This document shows, piece by piece, positions 37,835-47,920 of a DNA stretch of 64,000 nt. Within the stretch, counting starts at the first letter, position 1, and the number at the start of each line of letters is the position of its first letter. Source of the stretch: Mucilaginibacter roseus. GTDB lineage: Bacteria > Bacteroidota > Bacteroidia > Sphingobacteriales > Sphingobacteriaceae. The stretch is from assembly GCF_021215455.1 (NCBI RefSeq), contig NZ_JAJPWV010000005.1, positions 186,001-250,000 on the forward strand, in the 5' to 3' direction. A program made the translations under genes and the position numbers. The notes under the pieces are model-generated. The model was not told the DNA's origin and searched no databases. It saw only the letters and a program-made list of their open reading frames with translations.

Positions 37835-38857
37835 TTACCTCCAGCCCAATGCAGGCGCAACATGCTCCAGAATTGCAGATAATATATGGACGTTGTATTC
37901 AACGCCGAGCGTATTGGGTATTGTTAAAAGTAAAGTATCTGCTTCCTGAATGGCCTCGTCCTTGGCTAATTCCTGAATAAGTTTATCCGGTTCGGCCGCA
38001 TAACTTTTACCAAAAACTGCGCGCTTGTCGCTTTCAATATAACCAAAACTGTCAGTTGCTTTGCCTTGCTGCCCGAAGTAATACCGGTCCTGGTCAGTTA
38101 CCAGTGCAAAAATTGAACGGCTTACCGAAACTCTTGGCTCGCGTTGGTGTCCGGCTTTATTCCAGGCTTCTTTATATAAACGTATTTGATCTGCTTGTTG
38201 AACGTGGAAAGGCTTTCCGCTTTCGTCAAACTTTAAGGTAGAACTTTGCAGATACATACCATTTTCAGCTGCCCATACGGCTGTAGCGTTTGAAGCTGCT
38301 CCCCACCAGATACGCTCACGAAGACCTGCAGCGTGCGGCTCGAGCCGCAACAATCCGGGTGGATTAGGAAACATAGGATACGGATTAGGCTGAGCAAACC
38401 CAACACCATCCAGTTTTTTTAGAAAATCAAGCGCTTTACGGCGCCCCATATCAGCATCGCTTTCACCTTCATTAGGTTGATAACCAAAATATTTCCAGCC
38501 GTCAATCACTTGTTCGGGCGATCCCCTGCTGATACCCAGTTGCAACCTTCCTCCCGAGATCAGATCGGCGGCGCCGGCGTCTTCTACCATATACATCGGG
38601 TTTTCATATCGCATATCTATTACACCGGTGCCGATCTCAATTTTGCTGGTTTTTGCCCCTATGGCAGACAGTAACGGAAATGGCGAGGCCAGTTGCCGCG
38701 CAAAATGGTGAACCCTGAAATATGCGCCATCTAATCCAATTTCTTCGGCAGCAACAGCCAGATCAATAGATTGTAGCAAGGTGTCGCCCGCGGTTTGTGT
38801 TTGATAAGCAGGATGATGAGACCAGTGACCGAATGATAGAAAACCTATTTTTTTCAT
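37835..38857 (-). CDS. LLM class flavin-dependent oxidoreductase
   Basis: This 340-residue luciferase-like TIM barrel has no signal peptide. The N-terminal GFLSFGHW, the RVHHFARQLASPFPLLSA stretch and GRLQLGISRGSP are typical of bacterial-luciferase-like monooxygenases using reduced FMN. The C-terminal IPNTLGVEYNVHILSAI is also family-like. It sits between GH78 and GH127 on the same strand but with gaps over 100 bases on each side, so it may be transcribed separately. Substrate unknown. Confidence 0.9.
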   Translation of the reverse strand: MKKIGFLSFGHWSHHPAYQTQTAGDTLLQSIDLAVAAEEIGLDGAYFRVHHFARQLASPFPLLSAIGAKTSKIEIGTGVIDMRYENPMYMVEDAGAADLISGGRLQLGISRGSPEQVIDGWKYFGYQPNEGESDADMGRRKALDFLKKLDGVGFAQPNPYPMFPNPPGLLRLEPHAAGLRERIWWGAASNATAVWAAENGMYLQSSTLKFDESGKPFHVQQADQIRLYKEAWNKAGHQREPRVSVSRSIFALVTDQDRYYFGQQGKATDSFGYIESDKRAVFGKSYAAEPDKLIQELAKDEAIQEADTLLLTIPNTLGVEYNVHILSAILEHVAPALGWR

Positions 38858-38964
38858 ACGTGACGATTTACAATTTAAAAATACGAATCAGCCATTGATG
38901 TATAATCATCGCTTTGTCTAAATACAACTAATCCACTTTATACTTCTTTATATGTCAAAACGCA

Positions 38965-41688
38965 TTAAAAAGCTGTTAAATTATAAGCACCGGACCCAAG
39001 AGCAACGATGTGCTGCCCATTTACAAGTTTTGTTTTAATGGTTTTTCCATACCTGTTTTTCAAAATCTTTTTATTGCCGGGAATTACAAAAGTAGCTGAC
39101 GTATTTACAGGAATTTCTACAAGTATTTCTAAATTTCCGTTTTTACCTCTTCGCCATTCGCTTCTAATTCTTCCGTAAAAACTGTTGTGAGCGGATTTGC
39201 AGTAATTAAGTTCTCCTAAAGTTTTTGGTTCGATAATGAAATTTTGGAATCCATCAGGACCGGGATTTATGCCGCCCAATACAGTATAAAACCACCCTAC
39301 TACACTACCAAACATCGGGTGGCATCTGGAGCCGGAACCATCCCAAGTTTCCCACAATGTGCTGTTCTTATCATCCGACAAATATCCAAATCCTACGCCG
39401 GTTTGCTGATTCATAATCCTATAAGCAATATCATCTCGATTGTATTGTGACAATACTTTTAACAGCAGCGGTGTAGCAAGTATACCTGTATCAAAATGAT
39501 AACCGATTTTTTCCAGACGGCTCAACAGTGAACTTAAAACATCCTTCTGTAACGCAACTGGTACTAAATCAAAGGCTAGCGCAAAAACATCAGCGCCCTG
39601 CCTGCCTTGCCAGTAAGTTTTTTTAGCCGCGTTATAATAAGCTTTGTTAAAGTTTGCCTTGATTTGAATAGCCAGTCGTTCAAACTTAACCTTGTCCGCT
39701 TTATAGTTTAGCAATGCAGCCACTTTGGCCATAACGGTTGTAACATGGTAAAAGTATGTCGTATTCACTAACGGTTCTGGGAGTTCAACTTGCGTTGGTG
39801 TACACCAGTCGCCCAGGCACCAGCCGTTAGGCTCTTCCGTAACGATGAGCCCTTTATCATCCGTACGCGTATTTAAATATTCCACCCATTGTTTCATACC
39901 TGAATAATGCTGGCTCAAAACATGGCTATCACCATAATATTGATAGTATAACCATGGCATAATTACGTAAGCTGATCCCCACGCCGGGCCGCCACCACCA
40001 CCGCCAAAAGGTGCGCTGTGGGTAACAAAGCCGGTTTTATGATTGCGGGCATCTTCCATATCATTAAACCATTTTTGATAAAACTGTGGCAGATGAAGTG
40101 ATAGCATTGCACTTTCTACAGTTACCTGGCCATCGCCGGTATAACCGAGGCGTTCGCGGTGCGGGCAATCGCTGCTGATACTACCGTGCATATTTACCAG
40201 TTGGGTTTTTATGTAAGCAGTATTAATTTTATTAAATAACGGATTAGAGCATTCAAAAATACCATTTGGCTCCACTGCAGCGTGCACATCTTTCACCTCG
40301 ATGCTTTGCGTGTTTAGGATCACATCTTTGCTCGTTATCTCGATAAACCGGAACGCGTGCCACGTAAATCGTGGTTCCCAGTTTTCGGTTATTCCCCCTT
40401 TTAATATGTACATGTCGCGTTGTCCATAGTCTTCTCCCTCTTCACTGATGTACCTTACTTTAACAATATCGCCTGCTTTACCCGTTACATTGATACTTGC
40501 CCAGCCAGAAACAGTTTCATCCAGATGATAACGGTAAACGGAATCATTAACCTTGCCCTCAAATGTAGGTGTTAATACGCGGGTTATTTTGTCAAACGGA
40601 GCTGTTTGCACATGTAAAGTACCTGAAGGCGGTGCAACCAGCTTAGCGGGTTTCCAGTCTGCATCATCATATCCAGGGTTACTCCATTTGCCTAATGACA
40701 GGCGGGCATCATACTGCTCACCGCTAAAAATACCGTCCTTTAACAACGGGCCGGTTGTTGTTTTCCAAGTATCATCAGAAACAACCGTTTGTGTAGTTCC
40801 GTCGGTATAAACAATCTCTAACTGAAAGATCAATTTTGGCAAACCATACCACATGTTTCCTTCTACCGTGCGGTCGCGCTGGTTATACCAGCCATTGCCC
40901 AGCAATATTCCGATGGTATTTTCTTGCTGATCAACATTTTCAGTTACATTAAAGCTATTATACAAAACCCGTTGCGCAGATTGATCATCATAAGGATAAA
41001 GCAAATTTGTCAGCGGCCGTTTATCGTAATTGGTTACGGCAGGAGCCAAAACCTGATCGCCAATTTTTTTACCGTTTATGTATAACTCATAAAAGCCCAA
41101 GCCACTTACATATACAGTAGCCTGTTTAACTGTTTTATTAACTTTAATATCTTTACGAAAATACGGTGCCGGGTAAGTTATGGGTGAGTCAGGCGTTGGG
41201 TCAGCCGTTGCACCTATCCATTTGGCTTGCCAGTCGCCGGGTTGTAGCAAACCCATTTGCCAGCAGGCAATTTCGCTCCACGCAGATGGACGTCCTTTTT
41301 CATCCCAAACCATCACCTTCCAATACACCTTTTGCCTTGAGTTTAAAACCTTGCCTTTATAAATTACCTGAGTAGAATTTGAAGATAACACCTTACCGCT
41401 ATCCCAAAAACCACCTTTGTTTTGGACCAGTGAGCGAGAATCGTCAGACACGATTACACGGTAGGCGATTTGTGACTTACCCAATCCGGAAGAAATCATC
41501 TGCCAGCTTAAAACTGGTGTTGGCGACTCTATAGTCAAGGGGTTCACCAGCTGATCACACTTAAGAGCTTTCAACCTTAAAGGTTGCTTACCGGCAGGCT
41601 TTGTTGCGCCGTAGGGCTGCGCAATAATAACCTGTGACGACATCCATAGCAGGATAATTGTAAAGCACAGTCTTAAATAATATATCAT
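38965..41688 (-). CDS. GH78 alpha-L-rhamnosidase
   Basis: The ATG at 41688 gives 907 residues with a good signal peptide (ending QVIIAQ); the TTG 39 bases upstream is rejected. Order: fibronectin-like N-terminal domain, Bac_rhamnosid_N carbohydrate-binding region (about 165-340), another beta domain (about 345-450), the (alpha/alpha)6 catalytic domain (about 465-800) with the acidic motif DCPHRERLGYTGD, and a C-terminal beta-sandwich. It releases alpha-L-rhamnose from pectin, flavonoid or surface glycans. The AraC gene on the same strand 124 bases upstream may control it. Confidence 0.93.
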   Translation of the reverse strand: MIYYLRLCFTIILLWMSSQVIIAQPYGATKPAGKQPLRLKALKCDQLVNPLTIESPTPVLSWQMISSGLGKSQIAYRVIVSDDSRSLVQNKGGFWDSGKVLSSNSTQVIYKGKVLNSRQKVYWKVMVWDEKGRPSAWSEIACWQMGLLQPGDWQAKWIGATADPTPDSPITYPAPYFRKDIKVNKTVKQATVYVSGLGFYELYINGKKIGDQVLAPAVTNYDKRPLTNLLYPYDDQSAQRVLYNSFNVTENVDQQENTIGILLGNGWYNQRDRTVEGNMWYGLPKLIFQLEIVYTDGTTQTVVSDDTWKTTTGPLLKDGIFSGEQYDARLSLGKWSNPGYDDADWKPAKLVAPPSGTLHVQTAPFDKITRVLTPTFEGKVNDSVYRYHLDETVSGWASINVTGKAGDIVKVRYISEEGEDYGQRDMYILKGGITENWEPRFTWHAFRFIEITSKDVILNTQSIEVKDVHAAVEPNGIFECSNPLFNKINTAYIKTQLVNMHGSISSDCPHRERLGYTGDGQVTVESAMLSLHLPQFYQKWFNDMEDARNHKTGFVTHSAPFGGGGGGPAWGSAYVIMPWLYYQYYGDSHVLSQHYSGMKQWVEYLNTRTDDKGLIVTEEPNGWCLGDWCTPTQVELPEPLVNTTYFYHVTTVMAKVAALLNYKADKVKFERLAIQIKANFNKAYYNAAKKTYWQGRQGADVFALAFDLVPVALQKDVLSSLLSRLEKIGYHFDTGILATPLLLKVLSQYNRDDIAYRIMNQQTGVGFGYLSDDKNSTLWETWDGSGSRCHPMFGSVVGWFYTVLGGINPGPDGFQNFIIEPKTLGELNYCKSAHNSFYGRIRSEWRRGKNGNLEILVEIPVNTSATFVIPGNKKILKNRYGKTIKTKLVNGQHIVALGSGAYNLTAF

Positions 41689-41812
41689 AAAGGCATTGGG
41701 ATAAAAGTTCAGGTAGTAAACCTTCAACTAATAAAAGTTAATAATTGGTTTTACAATATATCAGGCGTTATCAAATGATGCAACCCTGACTGTCCTCGGC
41801 GGAAACAAGTTT

Positions 41813-42682
41813 TTAGATATTCAGAAATTCCCTTTTGTAATCAGATGGCTTCTTCTGCATCTCATCTTTAAAGAGCTTATTAAAATTAGATAAGGTTTTA
41901 AAGCCGGAACGTTTGGCAACTTCAGAAATGGGCAGGCCTGTCTCAGTTAATAACTGGCATGCGTGTTTAACACGTAACTCGGTAACAAATTGTGAAAAAC
42001 CCTTATTGCTTACCCTGGCAAAATAACGGCTGAAGGATGTTGGCGTCATACACAGCAGATCAGCCAACTCATTCTGGTTAATTTTTTTGCGGTAATTCCT
42101 CAGGATATATTCATAAACCTTCCCTATCCGGTCGGCCTCCGCTTTATGAATAGGCTCGTTATATGCTTCATGCGATATGGTTTTAAAATCCTTAGTTTTT
42201 GCCAGCGCCTCCAAAATCTGCAAAAGACTGATAAAAGCCGGCAACCCTTTCAGCTCAAGCAATTCATGCATTCGGCGGACCACCTCCTCTTTAACCGGCC
42301 CGTAAAAGAAAAGGCCTTTGGCCGAGCGTTCAAATAGTTTATTTAACTGCAACATTTCATCCTTGCCCATAAGGTGGTTGCCCAGCAAGCTTTCCTGCAG
42401 ATAGATAACAATACCCCTCACTTTAAGTCTGCTGCTTTTATCAAAGTAGGCTTCATCGCTACGCCATAAATGTGGCAGGTTACTTCCGGTAAGTATTAAT
42501 TCATTCGGAGCAAAGCTTTGGATGCTATCGCCTATAAACCGGGTGCCGGTACCTCCCAACGGTACAAATAACTGGTATTCGGAATGAGAGTGCCATACCG
42601 GATCGAAGTGCTTGTCGTCGAGATATTCGATCATAAAAATCTGCGACTCGGGTATTGATGACTTATGGACAGCTGGCTTCAT
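41813..42682 (-). CDS. AraC family regulator with cupin sensor domain
   Basis: From the ATG at 42682 the protein has 289 residues. The N-terminal part has the cupin pattern (FDPVWHSHSEYQLFVPLGG, about 25-90), and the C-terminal region (about 185-287) is a double helix-turn-helix ending RSGFKTLSNFNKLFKDE. This architecture is common in sugar-responsive regulators. It is upstream of GH78 on the same strand and divergent from the ThuA operon with 121 bases between, so it may control either or both. Confidence 0.92.
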   Translation of the reverse strand: MKPAVHKSSIPESQIFMIEYLDDKHFDPVWHSHSEYQLFVPLGGTGTRFIGDSIQSFAPNELILTGSNLPHLWRSDEAYFDKSSRLKVRGIVIYLQESLLGNHLMGKDEMLQLNKLFERSAKGLFFYGPVKEEVVRRMHELLELKGLPAFISLLQILEALAKTKDFKTISHEAYNEPIHKAEADRIGKVYEYILRNYRKKINQNELADLLCMTPTSFSRYFARVSNKGFSQFVTELRVKHACQLLTETGLPISEVAKRSGFKTLSNFNKLFKDEMQKKPSDYKREFLNI

Positions 42683-42803
42683 GAGCAATTATTGACTTAA
42701 GGAAGAATCAAATTAGATAATTAAAGACAAAATTCAGTCAAAAATTGATAAAAAAGAAAAAGCGTTGATCGCCATATTTGCTTTACCAGTTTATAACAAT
42801 CCA

Positions 42804-45725
42804 ATGAGAAGATACTATCCACTCCTGGCCGTTGCCCTCGCAGCGTTACTTGGTCTTAGTGCTACCTTAAGTAAAACATCCCCGGCACGCCGACTTGAAA
42901 TACTCATGCTGGGACATAAATCAGCACATCATCAATCTGAAAAGCTTACCGAAATCTTACAGCAGGCTTTTTTTAAAGACGGTATCAATATTAGCTATAC
43001 AACGGATCCTGATGACTTGAATGAGCAAACGCTTTCGAAATACGATGGGCTGATGATCTATGCCAACTATGATACCATTTCAGCAGCGCAGGAAAAAGCT
43101 TTACTGGATTTCGTAAAAAGCGGTAAGGGCTTTATTCCCATCCACTGTGCTTCCTGGTGTTTCCGTAATTCTGCTGAATATGTAAAAATGGTAGGCGGCC
43201 AGTTCAGTACCCATAAAACCGATACTTTCAGCACGGTGATCGTAGATAAAAAGCATGAAATATTAAAGGGCTTTACACCATTTAATACTTTCGATGAAAC
43301 CTACGTTCACAGCAAAATTAATAAAGACATTCATGTACTTACCGAGAGAGTGGAAGGCTCACATCATGAACCCTACACCTGGACAAACCAGTATGGCAAA
43401 GGGCGTGTATTTTACACGGCTTACGGCCATGACGAACAGACCTGGAAAAACCCCGGATTTTTAAAGCTACTGGAGAACGGACTTATATGGGCAGTAGGAA
43501 AAAATGCCGGTAAAGACCTTGCAAAGCTCACAAAGCCTAACCCAGAATATACTGCAGCCGATATCCCTAATTACGAGCACCGCAATCCGGCACCAAAGTT
43601 ACAGGCGCCGTTAAGCGCTGCGGAATCGCAATTGTTAACACAAGTACCGGTAGACTTTAAATTAGAACTTTTTGCTTCTGAACCTGATATTGAAAAGCCA
43701 ATAGCTATGGCTTGGGATGAACGAGGGCGCTTATGGGTAGTAGAAACTATTGACTACCCCAACACAGTACGCGAAAACAAAACGGAAGGCCGCGACAGGA
43801 TAAAGATATGTGAAGATACCGATGGCGACGGCAAGGCCGACAAGTTCACTGTTTTTGCAGATAAGCTGAACATTCCAACCAGCATTACATTTGCCCGGGG
43901 CGGCGTAATTGTAGCGCAGGCTCCTGATTTTTTGTTTCTTAAAGATACGAATGGCGATGACAAAGCAGATGTACGTGAAAAACTGATAACCGGCTGGGGC
44001 ACCTTTGATACGCATGCCGGGCCATCTAACCTAAAATATGGCTTTGATAACCATATATGGGGAACGGTAGGCTACGCTGGCTTTGAAGGAACAGTTGGTG
44101 GTAAGCAATTTGATTTTAACCAGTCGGTATACCGGTTTACGTCTGACGGTAAAAAAATGGAGCACCTGGGCACTGCAAGTAATAACACCTGGGGCCTTGG
44201 CTTTTCTGAAAACAACGACGTATTTGTTTCTACCGCGAACAATTCCCATAGCGATTACCTGGGCATACCACTACCCTATCTAAACCGAGTAAGTGCGCCG
44301 CCGATGGAATCTGTGCGCAAGATAGACGGACACTATAATATGCACGTGGTAACCAAAAATCTGCGACAGGTAGATGTATACAACGGCTTTACCGCGGCCG
44401 CCGGGCACAGTTTATACACCGCGCGCAACTTCCCCCAAAAATACTGGAACCGTGTAGCGTTTGTAAACGAACCTACCGGGCGTGTAATCCACCAAGCCAT
44501 ACTACAGCCCGATGGATCCGGTTTTAAAGAAGAAGATGGCTGGAATTTGCTGGCCAGCGCTGATGAATGGATGGGGCCGGTACAAAGTGACGTGGGGCCG
44601 GATGGCGCCGTTTGGGTGAGCGATTGGTATAACTTTATCATCCAGCACAACCCTACCCCTAAAGGTTTCGAGAATGGTAAAGGCAATGCTTACATAAATC
44701 CACTTCGCGACCATACGCGTGGGCGGATATATCGTATTGTATATAAACAAGCAAAGCCATCAGCAATAAATAAGCTTGATAGAAACAATCCTGAACAGTT
44801 GCTAAAAGCCCTGCAAAGCGATAACCTGTTTTGGCGGATGACCGCGCAGCGCCTGATTGTTGAAGGAAGTTATAAACAATTAGCGCCGCAATTACTCAAG
44901 CTTATTCAAAATATAGATGTAGATCAGGTTGGACTGAACACTCCCGCTATACATGCGCTTTGGACCTTGCACGGCCTTGGCCTGCTGGACGGTTCTGATA
45001 AAGAAGCTATAGCTGTAGCGGAGGCCGCACTGCGCCACCCTTCTGCGGGTGTACGTAAAGCCGCTATACAAGTATTACCGGCAAGGGATTTAACATCAGA
45101 GTTGTTGCAGGACAAAAATTTGAATACCCGTTTGGCAGGCATTCTCAAGATTGCCGACATGCCGGTTTCGGCAGAAATGGGAAACGCTTTACTGACTGCG
45201 CAGAAATTACCCGAGAATGCTAACGATTACTGGATTAGCCGGGCGCTGAAAATAGCTATTGCTACTCATGTAAAGGGTGTCTTAACAGCAATAAAAGCGG
45301 AAAATGAGGCTAACGAAACACGTCGTGACCTGGAGAACAAGCCTGCCGATAAAACAATTAAGATCGAAGTGGTGAAAAACGCCATGAAATACGACATTAA
45401 ACAATTTGAAGCAAAAGCAGGCACCATCCTGGAAATCGAGTTTAAGAACCCTGACTTTATGCAACATAACCTCCTGATTCTGCAGAAAGGAACGATGGAA
45501 AAGGTTGGCGCCGCTGCCGATAAACTCGCGCAGGATGCAAATGGCATAACGCAAAATTATGTACCAAAAATGACCGAGGTACTGTTCGCTACTAAACTTA
45601 TTGATCCGCAGGGCAGCGTGAAACTGAAGTTTCGCGTGCCTAATGAAGCCGGAGACTATCCGTTTATCTGTTCTTTCCCGGGGCACTGGCGGATTATGAA
45701 CGGGGTAATGAAAGTAACAAAGTAA
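42804..45725 (+). CDS. Secreted ThuA / PVC-type beta-propeller / HEAT-like / cupredoxin fusion protein
   Basis: The ATG at 42804 gives 973 residues with a signal peptide; a TTG upstream at 42765 is unlikely. Domains in order: ThuA-like glutamine-amidotransferase fold (about 30-240, VGGQFSTHKTDTF), a sorbosone-dehydrogenase-like beta-propeller (about 280-660) with Ca-like DTDGDGKAD and DTNGDDKAD repeats, a helical repeat region (about 675-840), and a C-terminal type 1 copper domain (about 850-973) with His in MQHNLL and the Cys-His-Met set in FICSFPGHW and NGVM. It is probably a periplasmic sugar oxidation or electron-transfer protein. It heads a three-gene operon. Confidence 0.85.
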   Translation: MRRYYPLLAVALAALLGLSATLSKTSPARRLEILMLGHKSAHHQSEKLTEILQQAFFKDGINISYTTDPDDLNEQTLSKYDGLMIYANYDTISAAQEKALLDFVKSGKGFIPIHCASWCFRNSAEYVKMVGGQFSTHKTDTFSTVIVDKKHEILKGFTPFNTFDETYVHSKINKDIHVLTERVEGSHHEPYTWTNQYGKGRVFYTAYGHDEQTWKNPGFLKLLENGLIWAVGKNAGKDLAKLTKPNPEYTAADIPNYEHRNPAPKLQAPLSAAESQLLTQVPVDFKLELFASEPDIEKPIAMAWDERGRLWVVETIDYPNTVRENKTEGRDRIKICEDTDGDGKADKFTVFADKLNIPTSITFARGGVIVAQAPDFLFLKDTNGDDKADVREKLITGWGTFDTHAGPSNLKYGFDNHIWGTVGYAGFEGTVGGKQFDFNQSVYRFTSDGKKMEHLGTASNNTWGLGFSENNDVFVSTANNSHSDYLGIPLPYLNRVSAPPMESVRKIDGHYNMHVVTKNLRQVDVYNGFTAAAGHSLYTARNFPQKYWNRVAFVNEPTGRVIHQAILQPDGSGFKEEDGWNLLASADEWMGPVQSDVGPDGAVWVSDWYNFIIQHNPTPKGFENGKGNAYINPLRDHTRGRIYRIVYKQAKPSAINKLDRNNPEQLLKALQSDNLFWRMTAQRLIVEGSYKQLAPQLLKLIQNIDVDQVGLNTPAIHALWTLHGLGLLDGSDKEAIAVAEAALRHPSAGVRKAAIQVLPARDLTSELLQDKNLNTRLAGILKIADMPVSAEMGNALLTAQKLPENANDYWISRALKIAIATHVKGVLTAIKAENEANETRRDLENKPADKTIKIEVVKNAMKYDIKQFEAKAGTILEIEFKNPDFMQHNLLILQKGTMEKVGAAADKLAQDANGITQNYVPKMTEVLFATKLIDPQGSVKLKFRVPNEAGDYPFICSFPGHWRIMNGVMKVTK

Positions 45726-45743
45726 CTTACTGATAACATATAA

Positions 45744-46604
45744 ATGCCATTACCTGTAAAATTCGGTGTAAGCACCTGGTTGTTTACCTCTCCGTTTCAA
45801 ACTTCATCTGTTGCGGAATTGTTCCCTAAAATAGCCGCAATGGGATTCGACAAGATAGAGATTGCTGTTGAAGATCCATTGCTGATTGACGGACCGATTG
45901 TAAAAGCGGCTTTAGCCGAACATCACCTTGAGGCCATAGTTTGTGGCGCATTTGGGCCGGGCCGCGACTTAACGCATGATGATCCTGCAGTACATGAAGA
46001 CTGCTTTGAGTACATTGAACAATGCCTGGATCTATGCGCGCTTTGGGATACCAAATTCTTTGCCGGGCCGATGTATTCAACCGTGGGCAAAGCCCGCATG
46101 TTACCGCCCGAACAACGGAAGCGGGAATGGGAGCTCGCCGTAACAAACTTGCGAAGGGTATGTATTATGGCGGCTAATCGTGGTTTGGATGTCGCCATTG
46201 AGCCCCTTAACCGTTTTGAGTCGGACCTGGTCAATACCGCTGCGGATGCTGTCAGGATGGTGAACGATATTGACCATCCGGCCGCAAAAATATTGCTCGA
46301 CGGGTTCCATATGAATATCGAGGAAGCCAGTATAGAAAATGCCATTAAAACGGCAGGCGAAAAATTAATACACCTGCAGGTGGCCGAAAATTATCGTGGC
46401 ACACCAGGTACCGGGCAGGTAAACTGGGATGCTTACCGTAGGGGGCTCGACGCTATAAAATATCAGGGAACAATATCTATAGAAAGCTTTACCCCCGATA
46501 ATAAGGAACTGGCACAAGCAGTTTGTATATGGCATCCGCTGGCCGAAAGCCAGGATAAATTCGCAAAAGAAGGACTTGCATTTTTAAAACAATGGGCACA
46601 ATAA
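45744..46604 (+). CDS. Sugar phosphate isomerase/epimerase-type TIM barrel (D-tagatose 3-epimerase-like)
   Basis: This 286-residue AP-endonuclease-2/xylose-isomerase-like barrel has no signal peptide. Metal-ligand residues line up with ketose 3-epimerases: Glu153 (AIEPLNRFE), Asp186 (LLDGFHMN), His210 (LIHLQVAEN) and Glu247 (SIESF). It begins 18 bases after the ThuA-fusion gene and is followed after one base by the Gfo/Idh gene. In Bacteroidota, such barrels together with Gfo/Idh enzymes also act on 3-keto-glycosides, so epimerisation or keto-sugar cleavage are both possible. Confidence 0.87.
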   Translation: MPLPVKFGVSTWLFTSPFQTSSVAELFPKIAAMGFDKIEIAVEDPLLIDGPIVKAALAEHHLEAIVCGAFGPGRDLTHDDPAVHEDCFEYIEQCLDLCALWDTKFFAGPMYSTVGKARMLPPEQRKREWELAVTNLRRVCIMAANRGLDVAIEPLNRFESDLVNTAADAVRMVNDIDHPAAKILLDGFHMNIEEASIENAIKTAGEKLIHLQVAENYRGTPGTGQVNWDAYRRGLDAIKYQGTISIESFTPDNKELAQAVCIWHPLAESQDKFAKEGLAFLKQWAQ

Positions 46605-46605
46605 A

Positions 46606-47724
46606 ATGAAAAACAAGCAAATAAATGTAGCAATCGTCGGACTAGGATTCGGCGCCGAATTTATACCGATCTACCAACGTCATCCGGACGCTAATATGTA
46701 CGCCATTTGCCAGCGCGATCATACCAAGCTGCACCAGGTGGGCGATGCTTTTGGAATTGAAAAGCGTTATACGGATTATAAAGAATTATTGCGTGACCCG
46801 GAGATTGATGCTGTGCATATCAATACCCCTATACAAAATCACGCTGATCAATCAATTAAGGCGTTACGTGCGGGTAAGCATGTGGCTTGTACTGTGCCAA
46901 TGGCAACCACAGTAGAAGAATGCAGGCAGATTGTTGAGGCTGTTAACGAAACCGGCCTCACCTATATGATGATGGAGACCGTCATCTATAGCCGGGAATT
47001 TTTGTTTGTAAAGGAGTTATATGAAAATGGCGAGCTGGGTAAACTGCAGTTTTTGCGCGCCTCACACCAGCAAGAAATGGCTGGCTGGCCGGGTTATTGG
47101 GAAGGTTTACCGCCAATGCACTATGCCACTCATTGTGTAGGGCCGGTTCTGGCAATTGCAAAAGCGTATGCTGAATATGTATCCTGCTTCGGTTCCGGCC
47201 GTATTGACGAAAATTTGATCAGCAAGTACGGCTCTCCTTTCGCTATCGAGAGTTGTCATATCAAATTTAAAAACTCTGATCTATCTGCCGAGGTTACCCG
47301 TTCGCTTTTCAATACGGCAAGGCAGTACCGCGAAAGTTTTGACGTTTACGGTTCCAAGAAAAGCTTTGAGTGGACATTGATAGAGCATGAGCCTTCGGTA
47401 ATTCATACTGGGGAAGTACCCAAGAAGGTTACAATTCCGGATTATGCCCACTTGCTTCCGCAAGAAATACAAGGCTTTACCACCGGTGGCGTTTATGATG
47501 CCGACGATAACCAGCACCTGTCGTTTTTACAAGGCTCGGGGCATGGTGGCTCGCACCCGCATCTGGTACATGAGTTTATATCAGCGTTGATCGATAAACG
47601 TCAGCCTTTCCCCAATGCGCGCCAGTCGGCTAACATTACATGCGTCGGCATACTTGCACATGAATCGGCCATGACTGGCGGTGAAAAGATAAATTTGCCT
47701 GAATTTACTTTAAGCAATATATAA
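46606..47724 (+). CDS. Gfo/Idh/MocA family oxidoreductase
   Basis: The 372-residue cytoplasmic protein has an N-terminal Rossmann fold (VAIVGLGFGAEF, residue 8), the NTPIQNHADQ nucleotide-contact region and the family C-terminal beta domain. The usual EKP triplet region reads CTVPMATT, so the Lys is replaced by Val, which is unusual for a standard dehydrogenase and may indicate an altered mechanism. It starts one base after the epimerase stop and ends with a strong terminator. It probably acts on the same sugar as its two operon partners. Confidence 0.88.
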   Translation: MKNKQINVAIVGLGFGAEFIPIYQRHPDANMYAICQRDHTKLHQVGDAFGIEKRYTDYKELLRDPEIDAVHINTPIQNHADQSIKALRAGKHVACTVPMATTVEECRQIVEAVNETGLTYMMMETVIYSREFLFVKELYENGELGKLQFLRASHQQEMAGWPGYWEGLPPMHYATHCVGPVLAIAKAYAEYVSCFGSGRIDENLISKYGSPFAIESCHIKFKNSDLSAEVTRSLFNTARQYRESFDVYGSKKSFEWTLIEHEPSVIHTGEVPKKVTIPDYAHLLPQEIQGFTTGGVYDADDNQHLSFLQGSGHGGSHPHLVHEFISALIDKRQPFPNARQSANITCVGILAHESAMTGGEKINLPEFTLSNI

Positions 47725-47763
47725 AATACCGAACTTTTAAAAAAGCATCACGCAATAAATCAC

Positions 47764-47798
47764 ACAAACGCCCTCAATTGTTTCCTTAGGGCGTTTGT
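47764..47798 (+). terminator. Terminator after the Gfo/Idh gene
   Basis: A perfect 11-bp stem (ACAAACGCCCT at 47764-47774 and AGGGCGTTTGT at 47788-47798) closes the ThuA operon. Its symmetry could also serve the minus-strand SDR gene that ends at 47921. Confidence 0.85.
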
Positions 47799-47920
47799 AT
47801 TAAAACCACCTGAAATGTACACTAAAATAACTGCGCTAATCTAACGCATGCGAGCACTAAGGCCGGAAATAATAGCGCTGTGAATACTGGGCTAATTACT
47901 CGATCTGCTGGTTGTTTAGA

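Noticed and set aside
44333..44686. 117-codon minus-strand frame within the propeller region
   Set aside because: It overlaps conserved propeller coding fully and shows no domain or start context.
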